Under the pieces are notes generated by a model, which was given only the letters and a program-made list of their open reading frames with translations, made no database searches and was not told where the DNA came from. From NCBI GenBank assembly GCA_016793885.1, contig JAEUHE010000093.1:1-64000 (forward strand): 64,000 nt of DNA, in the 5' to 3' direction. Each line of letters begins with the position of its first letter. The first letter of the stretch is position 1. The translations under genes and the position numbers were made by a program. Below are positions 1 to 7,292 of the stretch, one piece after another. Source of the DNA: Verrucomicrobiales bacterium. Lineage in GTDB: Bacteria; Verrucomicrobiota; Verrucomicrobiia; Limisphaerales; UBA11320.

Positions 1-195
1 CCCAGTTGCACCCGGCCGAATCGAGTTTACGTGCGGATCCCTCGTGGGATTCTATTGTTACGGACTGGCAGTTCACTTCCAGTTGCTCTCCACGGACACA
101 TTACTGCGCCGCAGTTACTTTCAGTCACAGGCCTGGTGAACATAGGCCTGACAGGGACTCTCACCCTGCTATGTTGGTGCGCTTCACAGTCGCAC
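1..195 (-). mobile_element. 5' part of a group IIC intron (domain I), cut by window edge
   Basis: Read on the minus strand, the segment opens at position 195 with GTGCGAC, fitting the group II intron 5' consensus GUGYG. About 30 bases further comes AGGGTGAGAGTCCC, and later GTGTCCGTGG followed by a purine-rich stretch; both match domain I of class C introns such as the Oceanobacillus iheyensis ribozyme as I remember it. A terminator-like hairpin (201-218) lies six bases upstream of the boundary, which is where class C introns insert. The remaining domains and any reverse transcriptase would lie left of the window. The match is from memory of the family, not from a covariance-model search; no other RNA class I know explains these motifs together. 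Confidence 0.72.
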
Positions 196-198
196 TAG

Positions 199-228
199 TG
201 TCGTCCGTCCCTGGACGATTCCCCGCCC
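199..228 (-). repeat. Hairpin repeat copy 1, intron target site
   Basis: TCGTCC at 201-206 pairs with GGACGA at 213-218 around a six-base loop; the flanking bases, a 5' TG and a 3' TTCCCC-GCCC block, recur in the second copy at 415-442. On the minus strand the hairpin precedes the intron boundary directly. It may be a transcription terminator, the usual class C intron target, though no clear T-run is visible. Confidence 0.6.
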
Positions 229-499
229 TTCCTTCCTTCTACACCCCTAAGGGCCCGCTGGCCCGCGCGCCAACTGGTAGGGCGAGACTTGATCGAAGAT
301 CGATCCCATCGAGTTTATAGTTCTGATTTCGCTCGAGCCCTGACCTGCCCAAGGCTTTCAAACTGTGTAGAAATCTACCCCCGATGTGCCGGCACGGCCC
401 ACACTACATTGTCATGTCGTCCATGCTGGACGATTCCCCCGCCCCCCTCAGGAGAGCTTAGCGAGCTTCGTGCCTTTGTGAGAGGAACTCGGCTGTCCC
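229..499. other. Intergenic stretch with no gene recognised
   Basis: No credible coding sequence was found on either strand: the open frames have no ribosome-binding site, no recognisable motif and unlike composition to real neighbours. The only structure seen is the second hairpin repeat at 415-442. No group II domain V sequence was found here, so this is flank rather than the intron's 3' end. Confidence 0.5.
415..442 (-). repeat. Hairpin repeat copy 2, unoccupied
   Basis: TCGTCCA at 417-423 pairs with TGGACGA at 427-433 around a three-base loop, and the same TTCCCCC-GCCC flank as copy 1 follows. It lies about 60 bases past the end of the truncated PEP-CTERM gene in that gene's direction, so it could serve as its terminator and as a vacant intron target. 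Confidence 0.5.
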
Positions 500-850
500 C
501 TACTTCATTCTCCTCAAACGAACCGCAAACAACCCAACGGCCACCCCAGCGAGCAGCATTCCCGAAGGCTCCGGAATCGCCAGGCTGAAGTAGGTCAACC
601 CGTTGTAGGTGGATCCAGTCCCCAGATGGGGGGAGCCATCCGCCGCAACCCCCGCCAACTCATGGTTGAACGCTCGAGATTTGCCGCGTTCGCTCGCCTG
701 CTGCCAATCGGAAATCGTCCCCCCTTCGTTGTTGAATACGTATTTCTCCTTACTCACCCCCAGAGGAGTATTGGAGTAGGCCAGCCACCCTTGGGCATGG
801 CTACCGATGGCGGTTAAAGTGAGGAGGAACAAAAGCAGGATGACCTTCAT
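500..850 (-). CDS. PEP-CTERM protein, internally deleted copy (type 1)
   Basis: The 116-residue product has a signal peptide ending in SHAQG, a short mature part and a C-terminal sorting tail: IPEPS, a hydrophobic segment and a basic RLRRMK end, the exosortase substrate layout. It aligns with the 211-residue protein at 1475-2110 at both ends but lacks about 90 central residues: KEKYVF runs straight into NNEGG, whereas the full copy has the core including AELWYALG and GSQVGFRTG in between. The frame is kept, so a protein can still be made, but without the presumed folded core. It begins four bases after the preceding type 2 gene ends, as in the intact pair at 2110-2115. Function of the family is unknown; likely an exported, surface-released or extracellular-matrix protein. 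Confidence 0.8.
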   Translation of the reverse strand: MKVILLLFLLTLTAIGSHAQGWLAYSNTPLGVSKEKYVFNNEGGTISDWQQASERGKSRAFNHELAGVAADGSPHLGTGSTYNGLTYFSLAIPEPSGMLLAGVAVGLFAVRLRRMK

Positions 851-854
851 AATC

Positions 855-1445
855 TCACGACCGCCGCCGCGCCATCAGCACAGAACCCAGTCCCAACAAG
901 CCCAGCGCCACCACCGACGGTTCGGGAACGCAGATAACAAAGAAACCGAGGCCATTGGCGATACTGCCAGTGCCCAATTTGGGAGAACCGCTCGCGTCCA
1001 CTCCTGATAACTCATGGGTGAACAGGTTACTCAGGCCTTTCTCAAACGCTTTATCCCAAGTGGTAACACTTCCGCCCTCGTTGTTCCAAACGCGCAGCTG
1101 CAAAGTAACCTTGTCTCCACCGTAGGTGCCCGCGATATCGAGTTTCGACTTACCGTTGATGAGACCCGCGGTGGACCCCGTGCGAAATCCAACCTGCGAG
1201 CCGGGAACCGCAGTCAAGCTGCTCTCGGCTGCGCCTTCGCCCATGGCATACCAAAGCTCCGCTGTAAACCCAGCGCCTTCCAGCTTGATGCCGGGATAGA
1301 GGCTTCCAAAAGGGAGCGACGGATCGCATCGAAAGATGTACTTCTCCTTCCCCACCCCCAATGTAGTTTGATACGTCAGCGATCCTTGGGCGTGGCTGGC
1401 AATGGCAGCGAGGGCGAAGAAACAAGTGAGAGCGAATGATTTCAT
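855..1445 (-). CDS. PEP-CTERM exported protein (type 2)
   Basis: The frame stays open further upstream into the next gene, but the ATG at 1445 opens a clean signal peptide ending in SHAQG, so the product is 196 residues. The core shares with its three neighbours the motifs AELWYAMG, GSQVGFRTG, NGKSKLDI and LQLRVWNNEGG. The tail is VPEPS, then a glycine-leucine-rich membrane segment and a terminal RRRS: a standard PEP-CTERM signal for exosortase cleavage. It is the third gene of a four-gene same-strand array, 29 bases after the gene at 1475-2110 and four before the one at 850. Compared with type 1 proteins it has a shorter middle insert and the fixed sequence LGLGSVLMARRRS at the end. No enzyme motif is visible. 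Confidence 0.88.
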   Translation of the reverse strand: MKSFALTCFFALAAIASHAQGSLTYQTTLGVGKEKYIFRCDPSLPFGSLYPGIKLEGAGFTAELWYAMGEGAAESSLTAVPGSQVGFRTGSTAGLINGKSKLDIAGTYGGDKVTLQLRVWNNEGGSVTTWDKAFEKGLSNLFTHELSGVDASGSPKLGTGSIANGLGFFVICVPEPSVVALGLLGLGSVLMARRRS

Positions 1446-1474
1446 AGGGTTGGTGGTGGTTGAGTAAGAAAAGC

Positions 1475-2110
1475 TCAAATCGTTTTGGCGAGCCGCTTTC
1501 GGCCAGCAGGAACTCTGAGCAGTCCAACGCTTAACAAGGCGAACAGAACTCCCGAAGGCTCCGGAACCGCCAAGCTGAAGTGGGTGATGCCGTTGAAAAT
1601 GGATCCAGTTCCCAGATGAATTGAACCGTCCGCCGCAACCCCCGCCAACTCGTGGTTGAAGGTCCGAGATTTGCCCCGTTCGGTCGCCTGCTCCCAATCA
1701 GAAATCTTACCCCCTTCGTTGTTCCACACGCGTAGCTGCAAGGTCACCCGATCGCCGCCGAAGGTGCCGACGATGTCGAGCTTGGACTTCCCGTTGAAAA
1801 GACCGGCAGTGGCCCCCGTGCGGAACCCAACCTGGGAACCAGGCACCGGACGCAGGCTCGTTTCGGGAAGATCGGGTCCAAGAGCATACCACAGCTCAGC
1901 AGTGTAGCCCGTGCCGTCGACTTTACTGAAGCCGGCGTAGTCAGCAAGGGCCCCACCGACTTTGGCCACCGTGGGATTGGCAGGATCGGGTTTGAATACG
2001 TACTTCTCCTTGCCCACTCCGCCAGGTGAGGAGGTGTAGGTCAACGATCCTTGGGCATGACTGCCGATGGCAGCTAAGGTGAGGAGGAACGAAAGCAGGG
2101 TGATCTTCAT
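1475..2110 (-). CDS. PEP-CTERM exported protein (type 1)
   Basis: The 211-residue protein starts with a signal peptide (MKITLLSFLL to SHAQG), carries the same roughly 170-residue core as its neighbours (AELWYALG, GSQVGFRTG, NGKSKLDI, LRVWNNEGG) and ends in VPEPSG, a hydrophobic stretch and a basic tail RKRLAKTI. It is the intact parent-like form of the deleted gene at 500-850: both share SDW-QA-ERGKSR and FNHELAGVAADGS almost exactly. It starts four bases after the end of the type 2 gene at 2115-2714 and is surely co-transcribed with it. The role of the family is not known; export across the inner membrane and processing by an exosortase outside this window is inferred from the tail. Confidence 0.88.
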   Translation of the reverse strand: MKITLLSFLLTLAAIGSHAQGSLTYTSSPGGVGKEKYVFKPDPANPTVAKVGGALADYAGFSKVDGTGYTAELWYALGPDLPETSLRPVPGSQVGFRTGATAGLFNGKSKLDIVGTFGGDRVTLQLRVWNNEGGKISDWEQATERGKSRTFNHELAGVAADGSIHLGTGSIFNGITHFSLAVPEPSGVLFALLSVGLLRVPAGRKRLAKTI

Positions 2111-2114
2111 GATG

Positions 2115-2714
2115 CTAAGAACGCCGTCGCGCCATGAGCACGGAGCCCAAACCCAACAAGCTTAGCCCCACCAACGAGGGCTCGGGAATGCAGTAAAGGT
2201 AGATGGAGCCCTGCAAGCCGTTGGCGATACTTCCGCTACCAAGTTTTGGTGCACCATTCCGATCCACTCCAGCCAGCTCATGAGTGAACAGGTTGCTCCT
2301 GCCTTTTTCAATCGCCTCACCCCACGAGGTAATGCTCCCATTCTCATTGTTCCAAACTCGCAGCTGCAAGGTCACCTTGTCTCCACCGAAGGTCCCTGGG
2401 ATGTCGAGTTTGGACTTACCGTTGATGAGCCCAGCGGTGGAGCCGGTGCGAAAGCCGACCTGAGAGCCGGGCACAGGGGTTAGGCTGCTCTCCGCAGCTC
2501 CCTCACCTAGAGCATACCAAAGCTCGGCGGTAAAGCCGGAGCCATCCACCCTGAAGTACTCAGGGGCCCCAGTGCCTGGCACGTAGGCAGGATTGCATCG
2601 GAGGATGTAGCGCTCCTTCCCTACGCCTAACGTGTTCTGATAGGTCAACGATCCTTGGGCGTGACTGCCAACAGCGGCGAGAGCGAACAGACAAGTCAGA
2701 ACCAGTGTTTTCAT
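2115..2714 (-). CDS. PEP-CTERM exported protein (type 2), first in array
   Basis: The 199-residue protein has a signal peptide ending in SHAQG, the shared core (AELWYALG, GSQVGFRTG, NGKSKLDI, LQLRVWNNENG), then IPEPS, a membrane segment with LLGLGSVLMA and a terminal RRRS. It is nearly the same as the 855-1445 product along its length, which identifies the two as copies of one another. It leads the four-gene array; the only promoter-like sequence for the array lies upstream of it at 2850-2877. PEP-CTERM proteins are sorted by exosortase and often released or attached outside the cell; the specific role here is unknown. Confidence 0.88.
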   Translation of the reverse strand: MKTLVLTCLFALAAVGSHAQGSLTYQNTLGVGKERYILRCNPAYVPGTGAPEYFRVDGSGFTAELWYALGEGAAESSLTPVPGSQVGFRTGSTAGLINGKSKLDIPGTFGGDKVTLQLRVWNNENGSITSWGEAIEKGRSNLFTHELAGVDRNGAPKLGSGSIANGLQGSIYLYCIPEPSLVGLSLLGLGSVLMARRRS

Positions 2715-2849
2715 AAGGTCGGATGGGGTTTTACTGTTCCTCGGGTTGCTTGGTCTTGAATCGATTCAGGCTCCAAATGCGATTCCTTTGGAGCGTCCTC
2801 CACGGATCAGATCCTTGGAGGGGGACTCATTTTTTGGCTTACAGAGTTT

Positions 2850-2877
2850 ACCGTAATCAAGGATCCAAAAAAGTCAA
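2850..2877 (-). promoter_or_regulatory. Possible promoter of the PEP-CTERM array
   Basis: On the minus strand TTGACT (2872-2877) is followed after 16 bases by TACGGT (2850-2855). The -35 element is good and the -10 is weak. It would give a leader of about 130 bases before the first gene of the array. A similar TTGACTTTT block occurs upstream of the LamG gene at 7505-7513. Confidence 0.3.
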
Positions 2878-2894
2878 TTCAAGGGGGGACGGGG

Positions 2895-3015
2895 TTCCCG
2901 ACTCCGTCGGGGCGGCAAAAGCGGCAGAGGGCTGCCGCACTCCATAGGGCCCTCTCCTTCGCGAAGCGCCTTGGACGGCTGTAGCCCTCTACAGCTTTTC
3001 GGCGTCCCCGAAGGG
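2895..3015. repeat. REP-like element with two hairpins
   Basis: Two perfect seven-base stems lie about 40 bases apart: GCGGCAG/CTGCCGC (2921-2938, loop AGGG) and GCTGTAG/CTACAGC (2978-2995, loop CCCT), with a CTTCGCGAAG palindrome between them. The two hairpins have related stems and complementary loops, as in bacterial interspersed mosaic (paired REP) elements. Frames that stay open across it look like chance products of the repeat. Only one copy was seen here, so its dispersed nature is inferred from its form. Confidence 0.5.
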
Positions 3016-3140
3016 GAATTGCGCAAGGATTCAGGCAGAAGGCTTGCACAGAACATGGCTCCCTCACACAATGCGCTCGCGAACGGATTCGCCCTCCCCA
3101 TGCGTTCACTCGGGAACGAAGCCTACGACACCACTCAGTC

Positions 3141-3284
3141 ATGAACGACCTACTCAACACCGTAATGATCCTGGCCTTCATCGGAGGCCTCGCTGGAATT
3201 GTCGCCCTCTGGGTTCAACACACGCTCTCCCGTCAACGCGAGGCCAAGGAGCCGAATCCGGCAACGACCCCGAAGCGGACCTAG
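3141..3284 (+). CDS. Small single-pass membrane protein, 47 residues
   Basis: The ATG opens a 47-residue frame: MNDLLNTVM, then a hydrophobic span of about 20 residues (ILAFIGGLAGIVALWV), then a polar, basic and proline-rich tail ending in PKRT. This one-span layout with a charged cytoplasmic tail is unlikely by chance, but the ribosome-binding site is weak and I recognise no family. It lies between two repeat elements and has no clear operon partner. Confidence 0.45.
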   Translation: MNDLLNTVMILAFIGGLAGIVALWVQHTLSRQREAKEPNPATTPKRT

Positions 3285-3304
3285 CACCTTCAATCCAATC
3301 GTCG

Positions 3305-3408
3305 GCGGGTGGCACGCCTTTCAGGGTGCTGTTAAATAGAGGTCCGACAGTCCGGGGGTGTCACTGCGCTCCACGCCCCGGCTAATCTCTTTGAACCCTG
3401 CGGGTTCT
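3305..3408. repeat. Dispersed two-hairpin repeat, copy 1
   Basis: The segment from ACGCCTTTCAGGGTGCTG to GAACCCTGCGGGTTC matches the one at 8005-8100 over its length with scattered changes. It holds two potential hairpins: CCGGGG (3351-3356 region) with CCCCGG, and GAACCC (3393-3398) with GGGTTC (3402-3407). The same kind of sequence is a common intergenic element in related genomes as I remember them; here the two copies prove repetition within 5 kb. Confidence 0.6.
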
Positions 3409-3548
3409 AGACGGCGGATCAGCATGCCCACTCCTGCCCCCTGCTCCACCACCATTTACAATTGGACGTAACCCATGCAGGGTGGCGGCGGTTGACGGGG
3501 AAACAACGATTCCGTCAAGCGGTCAATTCGGTAACGAAAGTCAAACAC

Positions 3549-3674
3549 ATGGGCGACAGGTCCCCAAAATCCAACCAGAAGAAGGACTCGCAGAAGCAGT
3601 CCAAAGCGAGCAGCGCCAATAACAAGAAGCAGCAGGCGATCGCCGCCAAGCAGGCCGTCACCAAGAAGAAGTAG
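3549..3674 (+). CDS. Small lysine/glutamine-rich basic protein
   Basis: The longest frame starts at 3462, but the ATG at 3549 begins MGDRSPKSNQKK, the conserved start of a small family of very basic 40-odd-residue proteins found in many bacteria; 41 residues result. The chain is almost only K, Q, S, A and N and ends in KKK, so it is probably disordered and may bind nucleic acid or ribosomes; that role is a guess. A strong terminator follows 15 bases after the stop codon, supporting a monocistronic transcript. Confidence 0.75.
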   Translation: MGDRSPKSNQKKDSQKQSKASSANNKKQQAIAAKQAVTKKK

Positions 3675-3689
3675 TTCTCCCGCTTGCCT

Positions 3690-3722
3690 CTGTCTCCCCT
3701 GGCCGCCGGCCAGGGGAGACAG
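3690..3722 (+). terminator. Strong hairpin terminator
   Basis: A perfect 15-base stem, CTGTCTCCCCTGGCC at 3690-3704 and its complement at 3708-3722, closes on a three-base loop and is followed by TTTCCC. It sits between two converging genes and serves the small basic-protein gene; the T-run is short. Confidence 0.75.
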
Positions 3723-3749
3723 TTTCCCGTTTCGTCCGATCTCCGAGGA

Positions 3750-4418
3750 TCACTCGTGTTTGCGGGCTTTCAGGACCTTGATTTCCTTGATCGGCTCCGG
3801 TTCTTTATAATGCCGCTTCAATCCCACCTCGGTGAGCACCTTGCCCGGCACCTTGACGATGAATTCCGGGAACGTGCGCTCGGTGCGCTTCTGCAGATGT
3901 TGCTGGCCAGCCTTGGATTCCCAAAAGCTGTCCTGCACCTTGGTCAAGGCCACCACCGCATCGTCGGGCGTCATCCGCTCGTCGCGCGCGAGCAGCCAAA
4001 CCAACTCCGGATCAGTCGGCAGGCACACCGGGAACGGCACAAACTTGGGCTTCACCTCGTCGCCCTCGCCGTCTTCCGGCGCCTTGGGTCCTACCTTGAT
4101 CACGCCCTCAAAGGTCCCCTGCGGCGTGATGACTTCCACGGTCGCAGCTTTCTTGGCCGAGTGCGGCACCACGGACACCATACCTTTGCCGAACGAAGAT
4201 TCGAACTGTTCCTTCACCTCGCTGAGGCTCGCCGCCTGAAGATCGGGCAGCTCCACCTTCTGACAAAACTTCTCAAAATGCGCGGTACGCTCGGAGTCAC
4301 CAATCTCCTTTTCGAGGGCGGAATAAATTTTCTGGGCGAGCTTGGCATCCGGCACCGCCTTCGGGAGAACGGATTTCAACAAGCTCAACAACTGGGCTTC
4401 ATTTTTTGCTTTGGCCAT
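3750..4418 (-). CDS. Conserved hypothetical protein, 222 residues
   Basis: The frame extends to 4466, but the ATG at 4418 (MAKAKNEAQLLSLLKS) is the likelier start; the upstream part is low-complexity. The protein is soluble, rich in lysine and acidic residues, with a helical first half (LLKSVLPKAVPDAKLAQKIY) and a second half with short strands (FVPFPVCLPTDPELVWLLARDE). It ends in a basic segment IKVLKARKHE. I do not recognise a family or catalytic motif. It stands alone between convergent terminators. Confidence 0.65.
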   Translation of the reverse strand: MAKAKNEAQLLSLLKSVLPKAVPDAKLAQKIYSALEKEIGDSERTAHFEKFCQKVELPDLQAASLSEVKEQFESSFGKGMVSVVPHSAKKAATVEVITPQGTFEGVIKVGPKAPEDGEGDEVKPKFVPFPVCLPTDPELVWLLARDERMTPDDAVVALTKVQDSFWESKAGQQHLQKRTERTFPEFIVKVPGKVLTEVGLKRHYKEPEPIKEIKVLKARKHE

Positions 4419-4489
4419 AGATAAAAATTGGGCGGCAGTTGTCGTTGAAGTTGCGTCGGAATGCAACTCTTCGTTGGATGAAAACAGAA

Positions 4490-4519
4490 AAGGCCGGAGC
4501 CCAGGAGGACTCCGGCCTT
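4490..4519 (-). terminator. Terminator of the LamG gene
   Basis: AAGGCCGGAG (4490-4499) pairs with CTCCGGCCTT (4510-4519) as a perfect ten-base stem. On the minus strand it is followed by TTCTGTTTTC, a usable T-rich tail, 32 bases after the stop codon of the 4551-7292 gene. Confidence 0.8.
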
Positions 4520-4550
4520 GATGTAGCTAAGGACGTGCTTCGCAACCGGA

Positions 4551-7292
4551 TTACCGGAGGCGATAGAACTTGGTCGCCGTCGGTGCGGTGATGGTCAGCG
4601 GAGAGACGGCTCCGGGGCTGTCGGCGAAACCGCCGGTCACCACCGAGGACTCCTGAAGGACGCCGCCAGTCCAGGTGACGGTCACCTGATTTCCGGAGCG
4701 CGCGATGCTCAATGTTCCACCGGAAGAGGTGGCCGCTCCATAGTGGGCCGCCACTTGGCTGGCGGTGAGCGCCTCGCCATAGATGGCAACTTCGTCGATC
4801 AACCCCGCGTAGGCTTGTTCCCAGCCATTGCCGGTCGACCCAATGCCCCAGCCTCCGTTGTCGACCGCCAGGGGACCGACCGGGTCCGCCGCCGTGCCCG
4901 CAACCGCCCCATTGCGATAAAGCGTCCAAGCGGTGCCGTTGTAAGTGCCAACCAAATGCACCCACTTGCCCGAGCCCAAGTCTTCGGCGGGAACCGCCAC
5001 CCGGACGCCGTGAGAGTCCGTTCCATCGGAAGTGCCGAAGACGTAATCCACAGTCCCCTCCTCGACTCGGGTATCAATGTGCAGCGAAACCTCCGATCCC
5101 GCCAGAATCGCGCCCTCGCGCACCGGCTCCGCCGGATACACGCTCAGGGTGGGCGGACCATGGGAGATGATCCGCGCTACCGCACCCTGCGTGGCGTCGG
5201 AGTTGACCCACGCCTCGAGTGTCAGATTGCCGGAACGATTCAGCACGCTGGGGTTGTTCAAGTTCACCCAGGATTTAGCAGTCACGGCCAGGGACGCGTT
5301 GTCGCTTTCAAAGCCCGGGAACCCGGGAGCTTGTGGGCCGGCGCCAGGGGTTCCGAGAACCACTACGGCACCATCGGCCTGATCGCCTGCGGTACCGCTG
5401 TTCATCACGGGAGCCACCGCCTTGTCATCCAGTCGCAGGTAGGTGACCGGTTGCAAGGCATCGGTCGGCTTGGGCAGGTTAGGATCCGCCTCATAGGCGG
5501 CGATCGCCGCTTCAAACGGAGCGGTGAGAACCAGGTTGGCGTACTGAGCTGAGCCCAGGCGATCGATGCCCGCCGCATAGTGGGCCGCGATCTGTTCCGG
5601 AGTCAGCAAGGCACCGTAGAACGCCACCTCGTCGATGTCGCCTTCGAACGGATTGTTCCCCAGTCCAGAATTCGCGTTGTAAGAGCCAATGGCGAAATCA
5701 GCTGCGTTCGCAGGGTCGCCATCTTCCGGCTGGCTGGAATTAGCGGTGTATTTGCAGTTAGGGTTGGTGGCCGCCAGGACGCCATCGATGTAGAGCGAGG
5801 ATGTCCCGATCACTGTCTCGGTCCCTTCGAGCACCTCACCGCCGCTCCAAGTCGCCACCACATGCTGCCATTGGCCGATCGTGTACGGATGGTCGGGTCC
5901 GCTGGTGACATCCTGCCCACCGCCACCCGTGCCGGTATACATCCGGAAGTTCCAGCCGATCCCCTCGTTTCCGGGAACGCCATTGTAGCTGGCGTTCGGA
6001 GCTCGCTGAAAGAACACCCAACCGGTTCGGTTGCTGGACTTGACGTAGCGATTGTTCATCGGACAAGCGCCAGGATTCTGCCGATCGGATGTCGGACGGA
6101 ACCAAGCCTCGATCGTGAACGGCTGCGAGGCCGGAGGGTTCATCGCCGGGTTATGGGGCAGCTGAGTGGTCGAGGTTCCGTTGCGCCAGTGATAGGTGTA
6201 GGCGGTATCGGAGGATCCGGCCAATGCTCCAGCGACCGGATGCACCACTTCGGCAGTGTTGATCCCCGGGGCTTCGGACTGAAGCAGACCCATGTTCACC
6301 GCGATGTCCGCTCCTGCGGAGGGGTCGTCGAGGCGCCAGTAACCGACCGGTCCTTCCGACTGGATCAGGCTCTCGTAAGCAACCGTCCGATCCGGGTTGA
6401 GGGCGTTGTCGTAATGCGCCTTGATTTGTTCCGGAGTCAGCGCTTTGGCGTAGAACGCAACTTCGTCGACACCACCGCGAAAGGCATTCGCTCCCGCTTC
6501 GGTGTTATTGTAGGAACCGATGGCGAGGCCGGCTGCACCGTTCACCGACTCCTCGCCATGATCATCGGTATTCGCTGTGTAGACAACCGCTTCAGGGTCG
6601 GTGACGGTCGCACGCGCGGCTTCTTCGCCGTCGATATACATGATCAATTCGCGGCTCTCAGGATTCGAGACATCCCAGACCGTGACCACGTGCTGCCAGA
6701 CCCCCAGCTTATACGGTTTGCGGCTGGTCACTTGGACGCCGACCGACCCTCCGCTGCCGCTGTACATTCGGAAGTTCCAGCCGATGTCCGTCTGACCATT
6801 CTCATACCCGCGGTCATCTGGATTCCGCTGGAAGTAGACCCAACCCTGGCGGTTCGCCACCGCGCCCGAGTAGCGATTCATGATGGGAGCAGGTCCGACA
6901 AACCGTCCGGCCACCTTATCGCTGGTGGGCATGAACCACGCTTCGATGGTGAACGATTTGGAAGCATCGGGATTGAGCGCTTCATTCCATGGAACAATCG
7001 TCCGTGCGGTGGAGTCAAAATACGCCGCGGCATTGTTTCCGCCGACGACAGCCCCTCCCATGATGCTGCGAACGTTGATATTGGTGGCCGTGCCAGCGGT
7101 CCCCAGACTGCCGGAGTTGGCGTTGATTTGAGGCCGCGCGGCTGAATCATTGAACCGATAGTAGCCCAAGGGCTTGTCCTGCTTGACCGCGTCGGGATAG
7201 GAGGCCCCGAAAGCGGAAAGCGACAGGAGCGGCAGAGATGCCGAGAGTAGTTGAACCGGGTATCGATGGGACCAAGAGGATCGCTTTTTCAT
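4551..7292 (-). CDS. Secreted protein with three LamG/concanavalin-like domains
   Basis: The 913-residue product starts with a basic segment (MKKRSS) and a hydrophobic signal ending in SAFGA. Three LamG-like jelly-roll domains follow at about residues 65-290, 350-580 and 640-850. Each ends with a form of the signature DEVAFYxxxLTxxQIxAHY (DEVAIYGEALTASQVAAHY in the third), and each contains a YIDGE-type or YRNGA-type strand. The last 60 residues end in TATKFYRLR, a C-terminal pattern shared with other exported proteins here (TARFYRVSAE at 12373-15396), probably a small beta-sandwich. LamG domains usually bind glycans or proteins; no catalytic domain is visible. It is likely extracellular and monocistronic, with its own terminator. 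Confidence 0.88.
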   Translation of the reverse strand: MKKRSSWSHRYPVQLLSASLPLLSLSAFGASYPDAVKQDKPLGYYRFNDSAARPQINANSGSLGTAGTATNINVRSIMGGAVVGGNNAAAYFDSTARTIVPWNEALNPDASKSFTIEAWFMPTSDKVAGRFVGPAPIMNRYSGAVANRQGWVYFQRNPDDRGYENGQTDIGWNFRMYSGSGGSVGVQVTSRKPYKLGVWQHVVTVWDVSNPESRELIMYIDGEEAARATVTDPEAVVYTANTDDHGEESVNGAAGLAIGSYNNTEAGANAFRGGVDEVAFYAKALTPEQIKAHYDNALNPDRTVAYESLIQSEGPVGYWRLDDPSAGADIAVNMGLLQSEAPGINTAEVVHPVAGALAGSSDTAYTYHWRNGTSTTQLPHNPAMNPPASQPFTIEAWFRPTSDRQNPGACPMNNRYVKSSNRTGWVFFQRAPNASYNGVPGNEGIGWNFRMYTGTGGGGQDVTSGPDHPYTIGQWQHVVATWSGGEVLEGTETVIGTSSLYIDGVLAATNPNCKYTANSSQPEDGDPANAADFAIGSYNANSGLGNNPFEGDIDEVAFYGALLTPEQIAAHYAAGIDRLGSAQYANLVLTAPFEAAIAAYEADPNLPKPTDALQPVTYLRLDDKAVAPVMNSGTAGDQADGAVVVLGTPGAGPQAPGFPGFESDNASLAVTAKSWVNLNNPSVLNRSGNLTLEAWVNSDATQGAVARIISHGPPTLSVYPAEPVREGAILAGSEVSLHIDTRVEEGTVDYVFGTSDGTDSHGVRVAVPAEDLGSGKWVHLVGTYNGTAWTLYRNGAVAGTAADPVGPLAVDNGGWGIGSTGNGWEQAYAGLIDEVAIYGEALTASQVAAHYGAATSSGGTLSIARSGNQVTVTWTGGVLQESSVVTGGFADSPGAVSPLTITAPTATKFYRLR

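Noticed and set aside
6-588. Plus-strand frames of about 100 residues at the left edge
   Set aside because: They run across the intron RNA and the hairpin repeats, have no ribosome-binding site and encode low-complexity sequence.
2874-3181. Minus-strand frames of 75-100 residues
   Set aside because: They cover the REP-like hairpins and have no motif; more likely to be repeat-derived.
4743-7145. Long plus-strand frames (4743-5552 and 5580-7145) opposite the LamG gene
   Set aside because: They are composition shadows: their Arg/Gly/Val-rich products show no domain, and the minus strand has a clear signal peptide and three LamG domains.
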